From contig JBNKDD010000077.1 in assembly GCA_050288085.1 (NCBI GenBank), positions 1 to 20,814 of the forward strand: a stretch of 20,814 nucleotides of DNA. The letters are read 5' to 3'. The first letter of the stretch is position 1. Every line of letters begins with the position of its first letter. The DNA is from JBNKDD01 sp050288085 (GTDB taxonomy: Bacteria > Chloroflexota > Anaerolineae > Aggregatilineales > UBA3940). Both the position numbers and the translations under genes were made by a program. Below, one piece after another: positions 1-7,882 of the stretch. The notes under the pieces were generated by a model. It ran no database searches, was not told the origin of the DNA, and saw only the letters and a list, made by a program, of their open reading frames with translations.

Positions 1-37
1 GCTCGTCACCGGTGGGTGTAATTGACTTATCGCTCAT
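1..37 (-). CDS. HEAT-repeat family protein, N-terminal fragment (runs off window)
   Basis: Only the first twelve codons are inside the window: M-S-D-K-S-I-T-P-T-G-D-E. The TGDE string is the same N-terminal tag that opens the four complete HEAT-repeat genes to its right, so this is very probably a fifth member of the tandem family. The ATG at 35-37 overlaps the end of the upstream gene by 11 bases (its TAA is at 27-29), which implies translational coupling within one operon. No helical repeats can be seen yet, so the family assignment rests on the tag and on context alone. Confidence 0.6.
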   Translation of the reverse strand, partial: MSDKSITPTGDE

Positions 38-1250
38 CGTCGGCCTCCGGATTGGTTTCCCTGGCTCGTTGTATGATCCAACGCACGTTTTGATTCTGCT
101 GTTCTGACCAGGCTTCGAGGATGGCGTCGGCCTCCGGGGTGCGGATATGTGCCAGTGCTGAGACCAAATTATAGTTCACAATGTCATAGGGTCGGCCAGT
201 AGATGAAAGCAGAAGCACTTTCAAATGGGGAATCACTTCCGTGCAGCCCAGCCTGCCAAGTTGCAGACCGGCTTCCGTCCGGATCAGGAGATCGGGGAAA
301 TGCTGCAATACATCCATCAGCAGCGGGATCGAGGGTGATCCCAAACTCCCCAGGATGCGTATGCAGGCTTCTTGAGCGCGGGGACTCTGGTCGTTTCGGA
401 GGGTATCTTCTATTTGATTGACCACCCGTTGATAGAGTTCAGGATGTGTGTGATTTAAATAGTGGAGGTAGGGCTGCATACCCCGGATGGCAAACCAGCG
501 CACTGACCGTACCTCGTCGGTTACGACCGGGAGCAGCGCCTCCACAATCTCCGCCCGGAGATCATCGCCGCCGGATCCGATGTCGATCAGACGCAGGACT
601 TCAGCGGCATGGCGGCGAACCTGCCAATCAGGATGCTGCAAGGCGTCAATCAGCAGCGGGACGGCTGGCTCCCCGGTCTCAGCCAGCGCCTCGGTCGCAT
701 GTTGGCGTATGCTCTGATTGTTGTGCGTAGTAGATTCGATCAGGTAGGGGACACCTATTTCGCCGAGCTGTCCCAGGGCGGTCAGGGCGGTTCTGTGGAC
801 GATCAGGCTGGGGTCTTCCCGGCATTGGGCGAGGTTGGTGGCAATGGTTTGCCGGAGGACCGGATCATCCAACTGCATCCCCACATCGCCGAGCGCCTGG
901 GCTGCCCCCCATCGAACGCTGGTTCCCTCATCTTTCAGGGCCCTGATCAGGGCATTTACCCCGTCCTGGCTCCCGATCTGACCCAGCGCGAGGGCGGCCC
1001 CGTTCCGCACCGACCGTTTTTTGTGATACAACAGTGCCCGTACCAGCGATGGGACCGCCGAATGTCCAACCTGAACCAACCCATCCAATGCATTTTGCCG
1101 GGCGGTTTGATCGCGCCGTCCAAGTGCATCAAACAGGTGGATCAGGGCCGTCTCCCCGCCGAGGGCCGGTTCATGCCCGGTCAGGTGATCGTATTCGCCG
1201 CCGCCCAGAGATGGCTCATCACCGGTATGTGGTGATTGTTGACTGGTCAT
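27..1250 (-). CDS. HEAT-repeat (PBS lyase-like) protein, paralogue 1
   Basis: This 407-residue soluble protein is built almost entirely of about 31-residue HEAT-like repeats of the phycobilisome-lyase type. Typical units read VRNGAALALGQIG, VRWGAAQALGDVG and VRRHAAEVLRLID. Such alpha-solenoids act as protein-interaction scaffolds; no catalytic residues are visible and no client can be named. Before the repeats there is a tag repeated twice, TGDEPSLGG (residues 9-17) and TGHEPALGGE (24-33). The start is supported by a GGAGG ribosome-binding site 6-7 bases upstream of the ATG. It lies 12 bases downstream of paralogue 2 and overlaps the next paralogue by 11 bases, so it is an internal operon gene. 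No signal peptide or membrane segment is seen, so it is probably cytoplasmic. Confidence 0.88.
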   Translation of the reverse strand: MTSQQSPHTGDEPSLGGGEYDHLTGHEPALGGETALIHLFDALGRRDQTARQNALDGLVQVGHSAVPSLVRALLYHKKRSVRNGAALALGQIGSQDGVNALIRALKDEGTSVRWGAAQALGDVGMQLDDPVLRQTIATNLAQCREDPSLIVHRTALTALGQLGEIGVPYLIESTTHNNQSIRQHATEALAETGEPAVPLLIDALQHPDWQVRRHAAEVLRLIDIGSGGDDLRAEIVEALLPVVTDEVRSVRWFAIRGMQPYLHYLNHTHPELYQRVVNQIEDTLRNDQSPRAQEACIRILGSLGSPSIPLLMDVLQHFPDLLIRTEAGLQLGRLGCTEVIPHLKVLLLSSTGRPYDIVNYNLVSALAHIRTPEADAILEAWSEQQNQNVRWIIQRARETNPEADDER

Positions 1251-1262
1251 GGCTGCCTCCTC

Positions 1263-2069
1263 TTATGTCCACGGTGGACAGAATCTTCTCCACGTCAGCG
1301 CCCTGATCGCTTCCCTTGTGCCAATTTGCCTGAGTGCTTCGGTGGCAGCTACTCGCAAGCTCTCAGCCGGATCATATAGATAGCCTGTCAAGGGCTCAAC
1401 GGCAGCGGGTTGTTTGAGCCGTCCCAGGGCCTCGATGGCATTCTCTCGCACGCGGATGTTTTCGTCACCCAATGCCCGGATCAGACCCGGCAGAGCCTGG
1501 AGCGCCCCGATACGACCCAGCGTGTCGGCAGCACGCCCGCGGACATGGGCTTCCGGGTCATCAAGGGCGTTTATCAGGGCTGATACAGCTATTGGGCCAA
1601 TCCGGCGAAGGGCCTCAACCGCCAGTTCTGCGGGATCACCGCCCTCTTGCAGCGCCTCGATCAGAACCGGCACGGCAGGATTTCCCAACCGCGCCAGCCC
1701 CTCCATCGCATAGCGCCTTATCCGTTCATCAGGGCTGCGCAAAGCATCAGACAACATGGGCAGAGCCCGCAGATCGGTGTTCAGGGCAACAGCCCACACT
1801 GCCAGCCGTCGGCTCTGAAGATCTATTGTCCGGTCCTCAACCAGTTCAATCAAATAAGGCGTAGTAATTTGACCCATGCGCAAAGCGGCCATGATGGCCT
1901 GCTGACAGAAAGCCGGGCTGGGATACTTCAGGACTCGTTCAAAATGCGACATCATCGCATCATGTCCCAGCGCAGGCTCGTTGTCTGACGCTACCGGATT
2001 GGGTTCCTGCTGCTTATCGCCGCCGAGCAGGGGTTCGCTGCCGGTCAGTGACGAAGGGTGATCGGTCAT
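1263..2069 (-). CDS. HEAT-repeat (PBS lyase-like) protein, paralogue 2 (short)
   Basis: At 268 residues this is the shortest of the complete paralogues. The N-terminal tag is present but degenerate: TGSEPLLGG at residues 9-17 and EPALGHD at 31-37. HEAT-like repeats follow, for example IRRYAMEGLARLGNPAVPVL, VRGRAADTLGRIGALQALPG and VRENAIEALGRLKQPAAVEP. The start ATG shares four bases (ATGA) with the stop of paralogue 3, so translation is probably coupled. A role as a protein-protein scaffold is the family expectation; the partner is unknown. It may have lost several repeats relative to its neighbours, which are about 400 residues long. Confidence 0.88.
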   Translation of the reverse strand: MTDHPSSLTGSEPLLGGDKQQEPNPVASDNEPALGHDAMMSHFERVLKYPSPAFCQQAIMAALRMGQITTPYLIELVEDRTIDLQSRRLAVWAVALNTDLRALPMLSDALRSPDERIRRYAMEGLARLGNPAVPVLIEALQEGGDPAELAVEALRRIGPIAVSALINALDDPEAHVRGRAADTLGRIGALQALPGLIRALGDENIRVRENAIEALGRLKQPAAVEPLTGYLYDPAESLRVAATEALRQIGTREAIRALTWRRFCPPWT

Positions 2070-3280
2070 GAGATATCCTGTGCCTGCAAAACGGCCCAGG
2101 CATGTTCCCGATCGCGCCGCCGGATCCGGCTCAACGCCCTTGAGGCTGCCGTTCGGACACTGGGAGCCCGATCTGTCAGGGCACGGGTGAGCGGCTCGAT
2201 GGCCTGGGAGATACTTCCAGCCTGATAGAGCCTGCGCAGGGAGTCGGCTGCCTCCTTACGAATCGGGGCTTTGCTATCCTCCAACAGCGGGATCAGGTGT
2301 GGAACCGCCGATCGCACATCGCGGCGGCCTAATATCCTGGCAGCAAAGCGGCGTACCTGCCAGTCTTCATGCTCCAGCAGATTGATCAACACCGGGATGG
2401 CTTCACGATCCCGGATGACCGTCAACGCCCGTGCCGCCTGGTAACGCAAACAACCGTCCTGAGTCGTGGCGAAAAACTCTAACAGGGGGGCAGATGACCA
2501 CCTGTCACGGATCGCCTTGAGTCCCGAAATCGCGGCGATTCGCTGATCGAGCGGCTGTTCGGGGTCTTGCATAATGGCGAGCAGCCGCGGGATTACACTG
2601 GTCGGGCGGATATTAGACAGGGCTTCAACCGCCCGGAACCGTTCATTTGAGCCAGGAGGCGCGAATAGATCTTCAATCAGTTGGTCCATGAACGGTTGAA
2701 CCAGGTCAGGATAATGCAGCCTGATTAAATAGATCGCCCGCCCAACTGCCTGGCGCACCACCCGGTGACTATCCAGGGCATGGAACAGCGATTCTATCGC
2801 CTGAGGTGAACCGATCTGGCCCAGGGCAAGCGCGGCAAACCGGGCCTCCCATCGGGTTCCGGCATTTTGGATTCGATGGATCAGGGGGTCCACGGCACGT
2901 TCGCTGCCGGTCTCACCCACTGCCCGCATAGCCAGAATGCGAGCCATAGAATCCGGATCATTTTGCAACCTGTCGATCAGGATATCGACAACCCGCTCGC
3001 CTGGAATTTCGCCCAGCCCCCGGATGGCCCGCCTTCGCACCGAGTCATTCGGATCGTTGGCAGCCTGCTCTAATACGTCGATGGCCCGCTCGCTGCCAAC
3101 TGCCGCCAGCTGCTCAATGGCGCGGAATCGAATGCCCAATTCTTCGGCGTGAATTGAATCGATGATGTGAGTCAGCGCTGCTTCACCGCCAAGCGCGGGT
3201 TCAAGGCGTTGGTCGTCGGCTGGATGTGCACCACTGAGGGCGGGTTCATCACCGGTCGGGAGGGATGGTTGATCGGTCAT
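2066..3280 (-). CDS. HEAT-repeat (PBS lyase-like) protein, paralogue 3
   Basis: This is a 404-residue alpha-solenoid protein. Its tag is TGDEPALSG (residues 9-17) followed by EPALGGEAALTH (27-38). The repeats include VRRRAIRGLGEIPGERVVDI, RYQAARALTVIRDREAIPVL and VRRFAARILGRRDVRSAVPH. It is the closest relative of the next gene upstream: both carry the same EQAANDPN string, the IP-x-ER-x-VDIL string and the HEDW-x-VR string at matching positions, which points to a recent tandem duplication. The ATG overlaps the stop of paralogue 4 by four bases, and its own stop overlaps the start of paralogue 2 by four bases. There is no signal peptide, no membrane segment and no catalytic motif. Confidence 0.88.
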   Translation of the reverse strand: MTDQPSLPTGDEPALSGAHPADDQRLEPALGGEAALTHIIDSIHAEELGIRFRAIEQLAAVGSERAIDVLEQAANDPNDSVRRRAIRGLGEIPGERVVDILIDRLQNDPDSMARILAMRAVGETGSERAVDPLIHRIQNAGTRWEARFAALALGQIGSPQAIESLFHALDSHRVVRQAVGRAIYLIRLHYPDLVQPFMDQLIEDLFAPPGSNERFRAVEALSNIRPTSVIPRLLAIMQDPEQPLDQRIAAISGLKAIRDRWSSAPLLEFFATTQDGCLRYQAARALTVIRDREAIPVLINLLEHEDWQVRRFAARILGRRDVRSAVPHLIPLLEDSKAPIRKEAADSLRRLYQAGSISQAIEPLTRALTDRAPSVRTAASRALSRIRRRDREHAWAVLQAQDIS

Positions 3281-4473
3281 GTCTGGCCCTCCTCAACATC
3301 TTGCACAAGGCCCCAGGTACGCTTGATGTCAAGCAACCTGATCCGATCTAAGGCCAGCAAGGCGGCTCTTCTAACACTGGCTTCCTGATCCTCCAGGGCA
3401 CGGGTGAGCGGTTCGATGGCCTGGGAAATCTGGTCGGCCTGACACAGTCTACCCAGGGCGTCGGCGGCCTCTTTGCGAACCTCCGCTCTGCTATCTTCCA
3501 GCAGCGGGATCAGGTGCGGAACTGCCGATCTGACATCACGCCGACTGAGTATCATGGGAGTAAGCCAACGCACTTTCCAATCCTCATGTTTCAACAGGTC
3601 AATCAGGACGGGGATCGCTTCATCATCCCGGATGTCTACCAATGCCCGCGCAGTCTGGCTGCGGAGGGTGTCATTTTTAGTTGAGGCGAACAGTTTCAAC
3701 AGCGGCGCAGAAGCCCGTTTGTCATCAAGTACACGGAGCGTCTGAATCGCAACAAGCTGCTGTTGAGGATCTTCCATTGCATCAATCAGCCGGGGAACCG
3801 CGCTCGCCGGGCGGATGTGGGACAGGACATCAATTAACTGGAATCGCTGCTTTGTGTCCGGGGTGCTGAGTAAATCATCCAGCAGTTGATCAATGACCGG
3901 CTGCACGACGTCGGCATGCTTCTCACCGATCTGGCGGATGGCCCGGCCCACTGCACGGCGCACCGGAAACATATCATAGCAGCCCTGCGCGAGAACGGCT
4001 GCGGCCTGCGGTGCACCGATCTGACCCAGGGCGAGCGCCGCATAGTGACGTTCTGCCTGTTCTGCGTTAGATTGAAATTTCATGATGAGGGGATCAACGG
4101 CACGTTCACTGCCGGTTTCACCCAACGCCTCGATCACCTGAATACGTACATGGCTCTGTGATTCGGTCTGCAATTTATCAAGCAGGATATCGACTGCCCG
4201 CTCGTCTGGGATTCTACCCAGCGCCCGGATGGCCCGCTCTCTCACCGAGTTATTCGGATCGTTGGCGGCCTGCTCTAACAGGTCAACAGCCTGATCGCTG
4301 CCGATGGCCTCCAGTTGTTCAACCGCACGAAGTCGAATGTCCGGTTCTTCAGAATGGAGCAAATCGATTAAGTGGGTGAGCGCCGCCTCGCCGCCAAGCG
4401 CGGGTTCGATGCGTTGACCGTCAGTTGGATGTGCTCCGCCCAGTGATGGCTCGTCGCCAGTTGTCCTGCTCAT
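3277..4473 (-). CDS. HEAT-repeat (PBS lyase-like) protein, paralogue 4 (first gene of the operon)
   Basis: This 398-residue HEAT-repeat protein starts M-S-R-T-TGDEPSLGG. An ATG ten codons further upstream (4503) is possible, but the start at 4473 has a strong GGGGAGG ribosome-binding site 5-6 bases before it and puts the TGDEP tag at the position seen in the paralogues. The second tag copy, EPALGGEAALTH, is at residues 23-34. Repeats include VRERAIRALGRIPDERAVDI and VRKEAADALGRLCQADQISQ. It is the first gene of the five-gene set. A likely extended -10 element sits at 4499-4504, inside the longer alternative reading, which also favours the shorter start. Function beyond scaffolding is unknown. 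Confidence 0.87.
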   Translation of the reverse strand: MSRTTGDEPSLGGAHPTDGQRIEPALGGEAALTHLIDLLHSEEPDIRLRAVEQLEAIGSDQAVDLLEQAANDPNNSVRERAIRALGRIPDERAVDILLDKLQTESQSHVRIQVIEALGETGSERAVDPLIMKFQSNAEQAERHYAALALGQIGAPQAAAVLAQGCYDMFPVRRAVGRAIRQIGEKHADVVQPVIDQLLDDLLSTPDTKQRFQLIDVLSHIRPASAVPRLIDAMEDPQQQLVAIQTLRVLDDKRASAPLLKLFASTKNDTLRSQTARALVDIRDDEAIPVLIDLLKHEDWKVRWLTPMILSRRDVRSAVPHLIPLLEDSRAEVRKEAADALGRLCQADQISQAIEPLTRALEDQEASVRRAALLALDRIRLLDIKRTWGLVQDVEEGQT

Positions 4474-4498
4474 CTTTGCCTCCCCTGCGTCCGCCACC

Positions 4499-4504
4499 AT
4501 CATA
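4499..4504 (-). promoter_or_regulatory. Possible extended -10 promoter for the HEAT-repeat operon
   Basis: On the minus strand this reads TGATATGAT, an extended -10 (TG-N-TATGAT) matching the sigma-70 type consensus at five of six hexamer positions. Transcription would begin about 20 bases before the ATG at 4473. No good -35 is present at the usual distance, which extended -10 promoters tolerate. This is a prediction from sequence only. Confidence 0.4.
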
Positions 4505-4558
4505 TCACGGAATTGAGGCAGGGAAAGTCACAAACACACCGCATCCGTTGATGATTCG

Positions 4559-4603
4559 TGTAGGGGCGAGGCAAACCAAAAGTTTGAGTATCTCGCCCCT
4601 ACA
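4559..4603. repeat. Perfect inverted repeat between carB and the HEAT operon
   Basis: The twelve-base arms TGTAGGGGCGAG and CTCGCCCCTACA pair perfectly around a 21-base centre. It lies in the 112-base gap downstream of carB. No run of U follows the stem in the carB direction, so an intrinsic terminator is not clearly supported. From general experience, arms of this type (GTAGGGGCGAG) recur as dispersed palindromic elements in environmental bacterial genomes, but a second copy is not present in this window. Confidence 0.7.
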
Positions 4604-4615
4604 AAAGTTTTGACT

Positions 4616-5989
4616 TTAATTAAAATTGACGCGGTAATGCTTTTGCAGGCTCCTGACCTTGAGGTCCTTCTCGCGGAGCATCTGAATACCGGCGACCGCG
4701 GCCTGCGCCGCGCTGAGGGTAGTCAGCAGCGGGACACCATAGCGGATCGCCGCCGCCCGGATTCTCGCCCCATCGCTGTGAGCGATCGGGCCGTAAGGCG
4801 TGTTGATAATCAGGTTGATCTTGCCATCGCGGATCAGGTCAACGACGTTGGGTGAACCCTCGCTGACCTTGCTGACCGGTTCGACGGACAACCCGGCCTG
4901 GACACAAAATGCTGCCGTGCCGCGTGTCGCCATCAGGTGGAAGCCCATCCGGTGCAGGTCGCGGGCCAGCTTCAAAGCAGCGCTCTGATCGAAGTGGTTG
5001 GCGCTCAGGAAAACGGTTCCTGATTGTGGCAGCCCTCCCCCGGCGGCGGTTTGTGCCTTGGCAAAAGCATGTCCAAAGCGCGAGGCATGGCCCATCACTT
5101 CGCCGGTACTGCGCATCTCCGGGCCGAGGACGGCGTCCATCCCCAGGAATTTCTTAAACGGCAGCACCGCCTCCTTGACAAAGAAGCCATCGACTGGCGG
5201 TTCTTCGGTCAGGCCGAGGTCGGCCAGCTTTTCACCAGCAGCGACACGGGCTGCGATCTTGGCGAAAGGAACGCCCTTCGCCTTGCTCACATAGGGGATG
5301 GTGCGGCTGGCACGGGGATTGACCTCCAGCACGTAGGCGATATCGTCCTTAACGGCGAACTGGATGTTCATCAGGCCGCGCACATCAAGCGCCAGGCCGA
5401 TCCGCCGGGCGTAGTCCTGGATGTGGCTGAGGTGGAAATACGAGATTTTGTAGGGCGGGATCACGCAGGCCGAATCGCCGCTGTGAACTCCGGCCTCCTC
5501 AATGTGCTGCATCACCCCGGCGATCACCACCCGCTCGCCATCGCAGATCGCATCCAGGTCAATCTCGTAGGCATCTTCGAGGTAATGGTCGATCAGGACG
5601 GCCTGCCCCGGCGCGACATCAAAAGCGGCCTGGACGTAGCGGTCAAGCATCTCCTCGCTGTAGACAATCGCCATCGCACGTCCGCCGAGCACATACGAGG
5701 GCCGGACGACGACCGGGTATTCAACCTCCCTGGCGATCTGGTGGGCTTCGGTCAAGGAGTGAGCAATCCCGTACCTGGGGTTGGGGATGTCCAGTTCCTT
5801 CAACAAAGTGCCGAACCGCCCCCGGTCTTCGGCAATCCCGATCGCTTCGGGCGAGGTGCCTAAAATCGGGACGCCTGCCGCAACAAAGCCCTCGGTCAGG
5901 TTGAGGGGAGTCTGCCCACCGAACTGGACGATCACGCCCTTGAGCGGCTGTTCACGCTCGACAATGGCGATCACCCGCTCCAGGATCAC
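4616..5989 (-). CDS. carB: Carbamoyl-phosphate synthase large subunit, C-terminal part, downstream of an in-frame TAG
   Basis: This is the second half of the large subunit, which uses ATP to phosphorylate carbamate and make carbamoyl phosphate for pyrimidine and arginine synthesis. The 457 residues hold the rest of the carbamoyl-phosphate ATP-grasp domain (GVIVQFGGQTPLNL, RPSYVLGGRAM, GVHSGDSAC, LEVNPRASRT, LGPEMRSTGEVMG) and the C-terminal MGS-like allosteric domain (GFHLMATRGTAAF, INLIINTPYG). It is in the same frame as the preceding ORF and is separated from it by TAG-CCG. The GTG at 5987-5989 is merely the first possible start after the stop and has no ribosome-binding site. The fragment alone lacks the beginning of its Rossmann-like pre-ATP-grasp subdomain, so it is unlikely to be a normal independent protein. 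Read through the stop, the whole gene spans 4616-7882 and encodes about 1088 residues, a usual CarB length (E. coli about 1073). Confidence 0.85.
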   Translation of the reverse strand: MILERVIAIVEREQPLKGVIVQFGGQTPLNLTEGFVAAGVPILGTSPEAIGIAEDRGRFGTLLKELDIPNPRYGIAHSLTEAHQIAREVEYPVVVRPSYVLGGRAMAIVYSEEMLDRYVQAAFDVAPGQAVLIDHYLEDAYEIDLDAICDGERVVIAGVMQHIEEAGVHSGDSACVIPPYKISYFHLSHIQDYARRIGLALDVRGLMNIQFAVKDDIAYVLEVNPRASRTIPYVSKAKGVPFAKIAARVAAGEKLADLGLTEEPPVDGFFVKEAVLPFKKFLGMDAVLGPEMRSTGEVMGHASRFGHAFAKAQTAAGGGLPQSGTVFLSANHFDQSAALKLARDLHRMGFHLMATRGTAAFCVQAGLSVEPVSKVSEGSPNVVDLIRDGKINLIINTPYGPIAHSDGARIRAAAIRYGVPLLTTLSAAQAAVAGIQMLREKDLKVRSLQKHYRVNFN

Positions 5990-5992
5990 CGG

Positions 5993-7882
5993 CTAGAAGT
6001 ACAGGCGGTCGGACGTGTCGTAGTCGGTGCTGACCGTTTCTGGGTTGCAGTTGATCATCACGGCTTCGTACCCGGTCTCCTGCAACGCCAGCGATGCGTG
6101 GACACAGCAATAGTCGAACTCGATCCCCTGACCGATCCGGTTTGGCCCGCTGCCCAGGATAATGACCTTCTCACGGTCGGTGGGCGGCGCTTCTGACTCG
6201 GTTTCGTAGGAGCTGTACAGGTACGGCGTATACGACTCGAACTCCGCCGCGCAGGTATCAACCACGTGATAGGTGGAATGAATCCCGCGCCCTTTTCGGT
6301 GAGCACGCACTTCCATCATCATGGCAGCGGTGGAGGGGCCGTTGTCCTGAGTGGCCGGGAGGGCATCAAGGCTCAATAAGTAGGCAATATGCCCATCGCT
6401 AAAACCCATCCGCTTGGCGCGGCGTAGAATGTGATCGGACAGGTCGGCCAGCGATCCGGCCTGGACGATCTCCTGCTCCACCGCGACGATCTGGGCAATC
6501 TGGGCGGTGAACCAACGGTCATAGCCGGTGATCTTAGCGATCTGGTCCGGGTCGTGTCCGGCACGCAGCGCTTCCCAGACCGCCCAGATACGGCAGTCGG
6601 TGGGGATGCCGAGGCTCTCAAGATCGCCATCCCAGACGGCGTAATCGACGGTTGGATAAGAAGGGCGGTACAGTTCGAGCGATTGGAGGCCCTTCAGCAG
6701 TGACTCCTTGAATGTCCGGCCAATTGCCATCGCCTCGCCGACCGACTTCATCTGTGGGCCGAGGGTCGGATCAACACCGGGGAATTTCTCGAAAGCCCAG
6801 CGCGGGATCTTGACGACTACGTAATCCAGTGAAGGTTCGAAGGCCGCCTGGGTCTGTTGGGTGATATCGTTCTTAAGCTCATCAAGCGTATAACCGACCG
6901 ATAACAGCGCGGCGATTTTGGCGATGGGGAAACCGGTCGCCTTGCTTGCCAGCGCCGATGAACGGCTGACTCGCGGGTTCATCTCGATGACGAGCACCTG
7001 CCCGTCTTCCGGGTTGACGGCGAACTGGACGTTCGAGCCGCCGGTCTCTACGCCGACGGCGTGCATCACGGTGCGGGCCTGGTCGCGGAGACGCTGGTAT
7101 TCGCGGTCGGTGAGGGTCAGGGCCGGGGCAACGGTGATCGAATCGCCGGTGTGGACGCCCATCGGGTCGATGTTCTCGATTGAGCAGACCACAACGAAAT
7201 TATCGGCCCGGTCGCGCATCACCTCTAATTCGAATTCCTTCCAGCCGATCACGCTCTCTTCGACCAGCACCGTATCAACCGGGCTTTCCTGCAATCCAAA
7301 AGCGACCTTCTGGACAAAATCTTCGGTGTCATAGGCGATCCCGCCGCCGCTGCCACCCAACGTAAACGAGGGGCGGATCAGGATCGGGAAGCGCCCGATC
7401 TGCTCGGCGATGACCTGGGCCTCTTCGACCGATCCGGCCAGCCCACCGCGTGGACACTTCAGCCCGGCGGCTTCCATCCCCTGCTGGAAAAGCAGGCGAT
7501 CTTCGGCCAGCTTCATGGCTTCCAGGCTGGCCCCGATCAACTGGACACCGTACTTATCGAGGATGCCGCTTTCGGCCAGTTCAACGGACAGGTTCAGCCC
7601 GGTCTGACCGCCGACGGTCGGCAGCAGCGCGTCGGGTTTTTCCTGCGCGATGATCGTCTCGATGATGTCCGGGGTCAACGGCTCGATGTAGGTCACGTCG
7701 GCCAGTTCGGGGTCGGTCATAATCGTAGCCGGGTTGCTGTTGACCAGCACCACACGGTAGCCCTCGGATTTGAGGGCTTTAACGGCCTGTGTGCCGGAAT
7801 AGTCAAATTCGGCGGCCTGCCCGATCACAATCGGCCCGGCCCCGATGATCAGGATCGTTTCGATATCGGTGCGCTTAGGCAT
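5993..7882 (-). CDS. carB: Carbamoyl-phosphate synthase large subunit, N-terminal part, ended by a premature TAG
   Basis: These 629 residues cover the carboxyphosphate ATP-grasp domain (ILIIGAGPIVIGQAAEFDY, GGQTGLNL, RPSFTLGGSGGG, IEMNPRVSRSS), the oligomerisation domain, and the first 58 residues of the second synthetase half, which begins at about residue 572 with GSGPNRIGQGIEFDYCCVHA. The ORF stops at TAG (5993-5995) directly after DRLYF, where the family continues DRLYFEPV; a single G-to-T change (GAG to TAG) explains it. The equivalent place in the first half of this same protein reads TYIEPLT, confirming that Glu is expected. The ATG overlaps the end of carA by eight bases, the usual arrangement for a coupled carAB pair. 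The gene is either a pseudogene, a sequencing or assembly error, or read through. Confidence 0.88.
   Translation of the reverse strand: MPKRTDIETILIIGAGPIVIGQAAEFDYSGTQAVKALKSEGYRVVLVNSNPATIMTDPELADVTYIEPLTPDIIETIIAQEKPDALLPTVGGQTGLNLSVELAESGILDKYGVQLIGASLEAMKLAEDRLLFQQGMEAAGLKCPRGGLAGSVEEAQVIAEQIGRFPILIRPSFTLGGSGGGIAYDTEDFVQKVAFGLQESPVDTVLVEESVIGWKEFELEVMRDRADNFVVVCSIENIDPMGVHTGDSITVAPALTLTDREYQRLRDQARTVMHAVGVETGGSNVQFAVNPEDGQVLVIEMNPRVSRSSALASKATGFPIAKIAALLSVGYTLDELKNDITQQTQAAFEPSLDYVVVKIPRWAFEKFPGVDPTLGPQMKSVGEAMAIGRTFKESLLKGLQSLELYRPSYPTVDYAVWDGDLESLGIPTDCRIWAVWEALRAGHDPDQIAKITGYDRWFTAQIAQIVAVEQEIVQAGSLADLSDHILRRAKRMGFSDGHIAYLLSLDALPATQDNGPSTAAMMMEVRAHRKGRGIHSTYHVVDTCAAEFESYTPYLYSSYETESEAPPTDREKVIILGSGPNRIGQGIEFDYCCVHASLALQETGYEAVMINCNPETVSTDYDTSDRLYF

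Noticed and set aside
609..1235. Plus-strand open frame of 208 codons
   Set aside because: It is antisense to HEAT paralogue 1, and no recognisable domain or ribosome-binding site supports it.
5024..5863. Plus-strand open frame of 279 codons opposite carB
   Set aside because: It lies wholly antisense to an unmistakable carB coding sequence and its product shows no family pattern.
5993..5995. Genome-wide recoding of TAG to an amino acid
   Set aside because: TAG ends other normal-length genes here (the V4R gene at 9149 and lipoproteins A and D), with no sensible coding extension seen, so TAG appears to be a regular stop.
4616..7882. A naturally split carB (two separate subunit genes, as in some thermophiles and methanogens)
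   Set aside because: The two parts are in the same frame with only TAG-CCG between them, the break lies inside the second half rather than at its start, and the downstream part has no ribosome-binding site.
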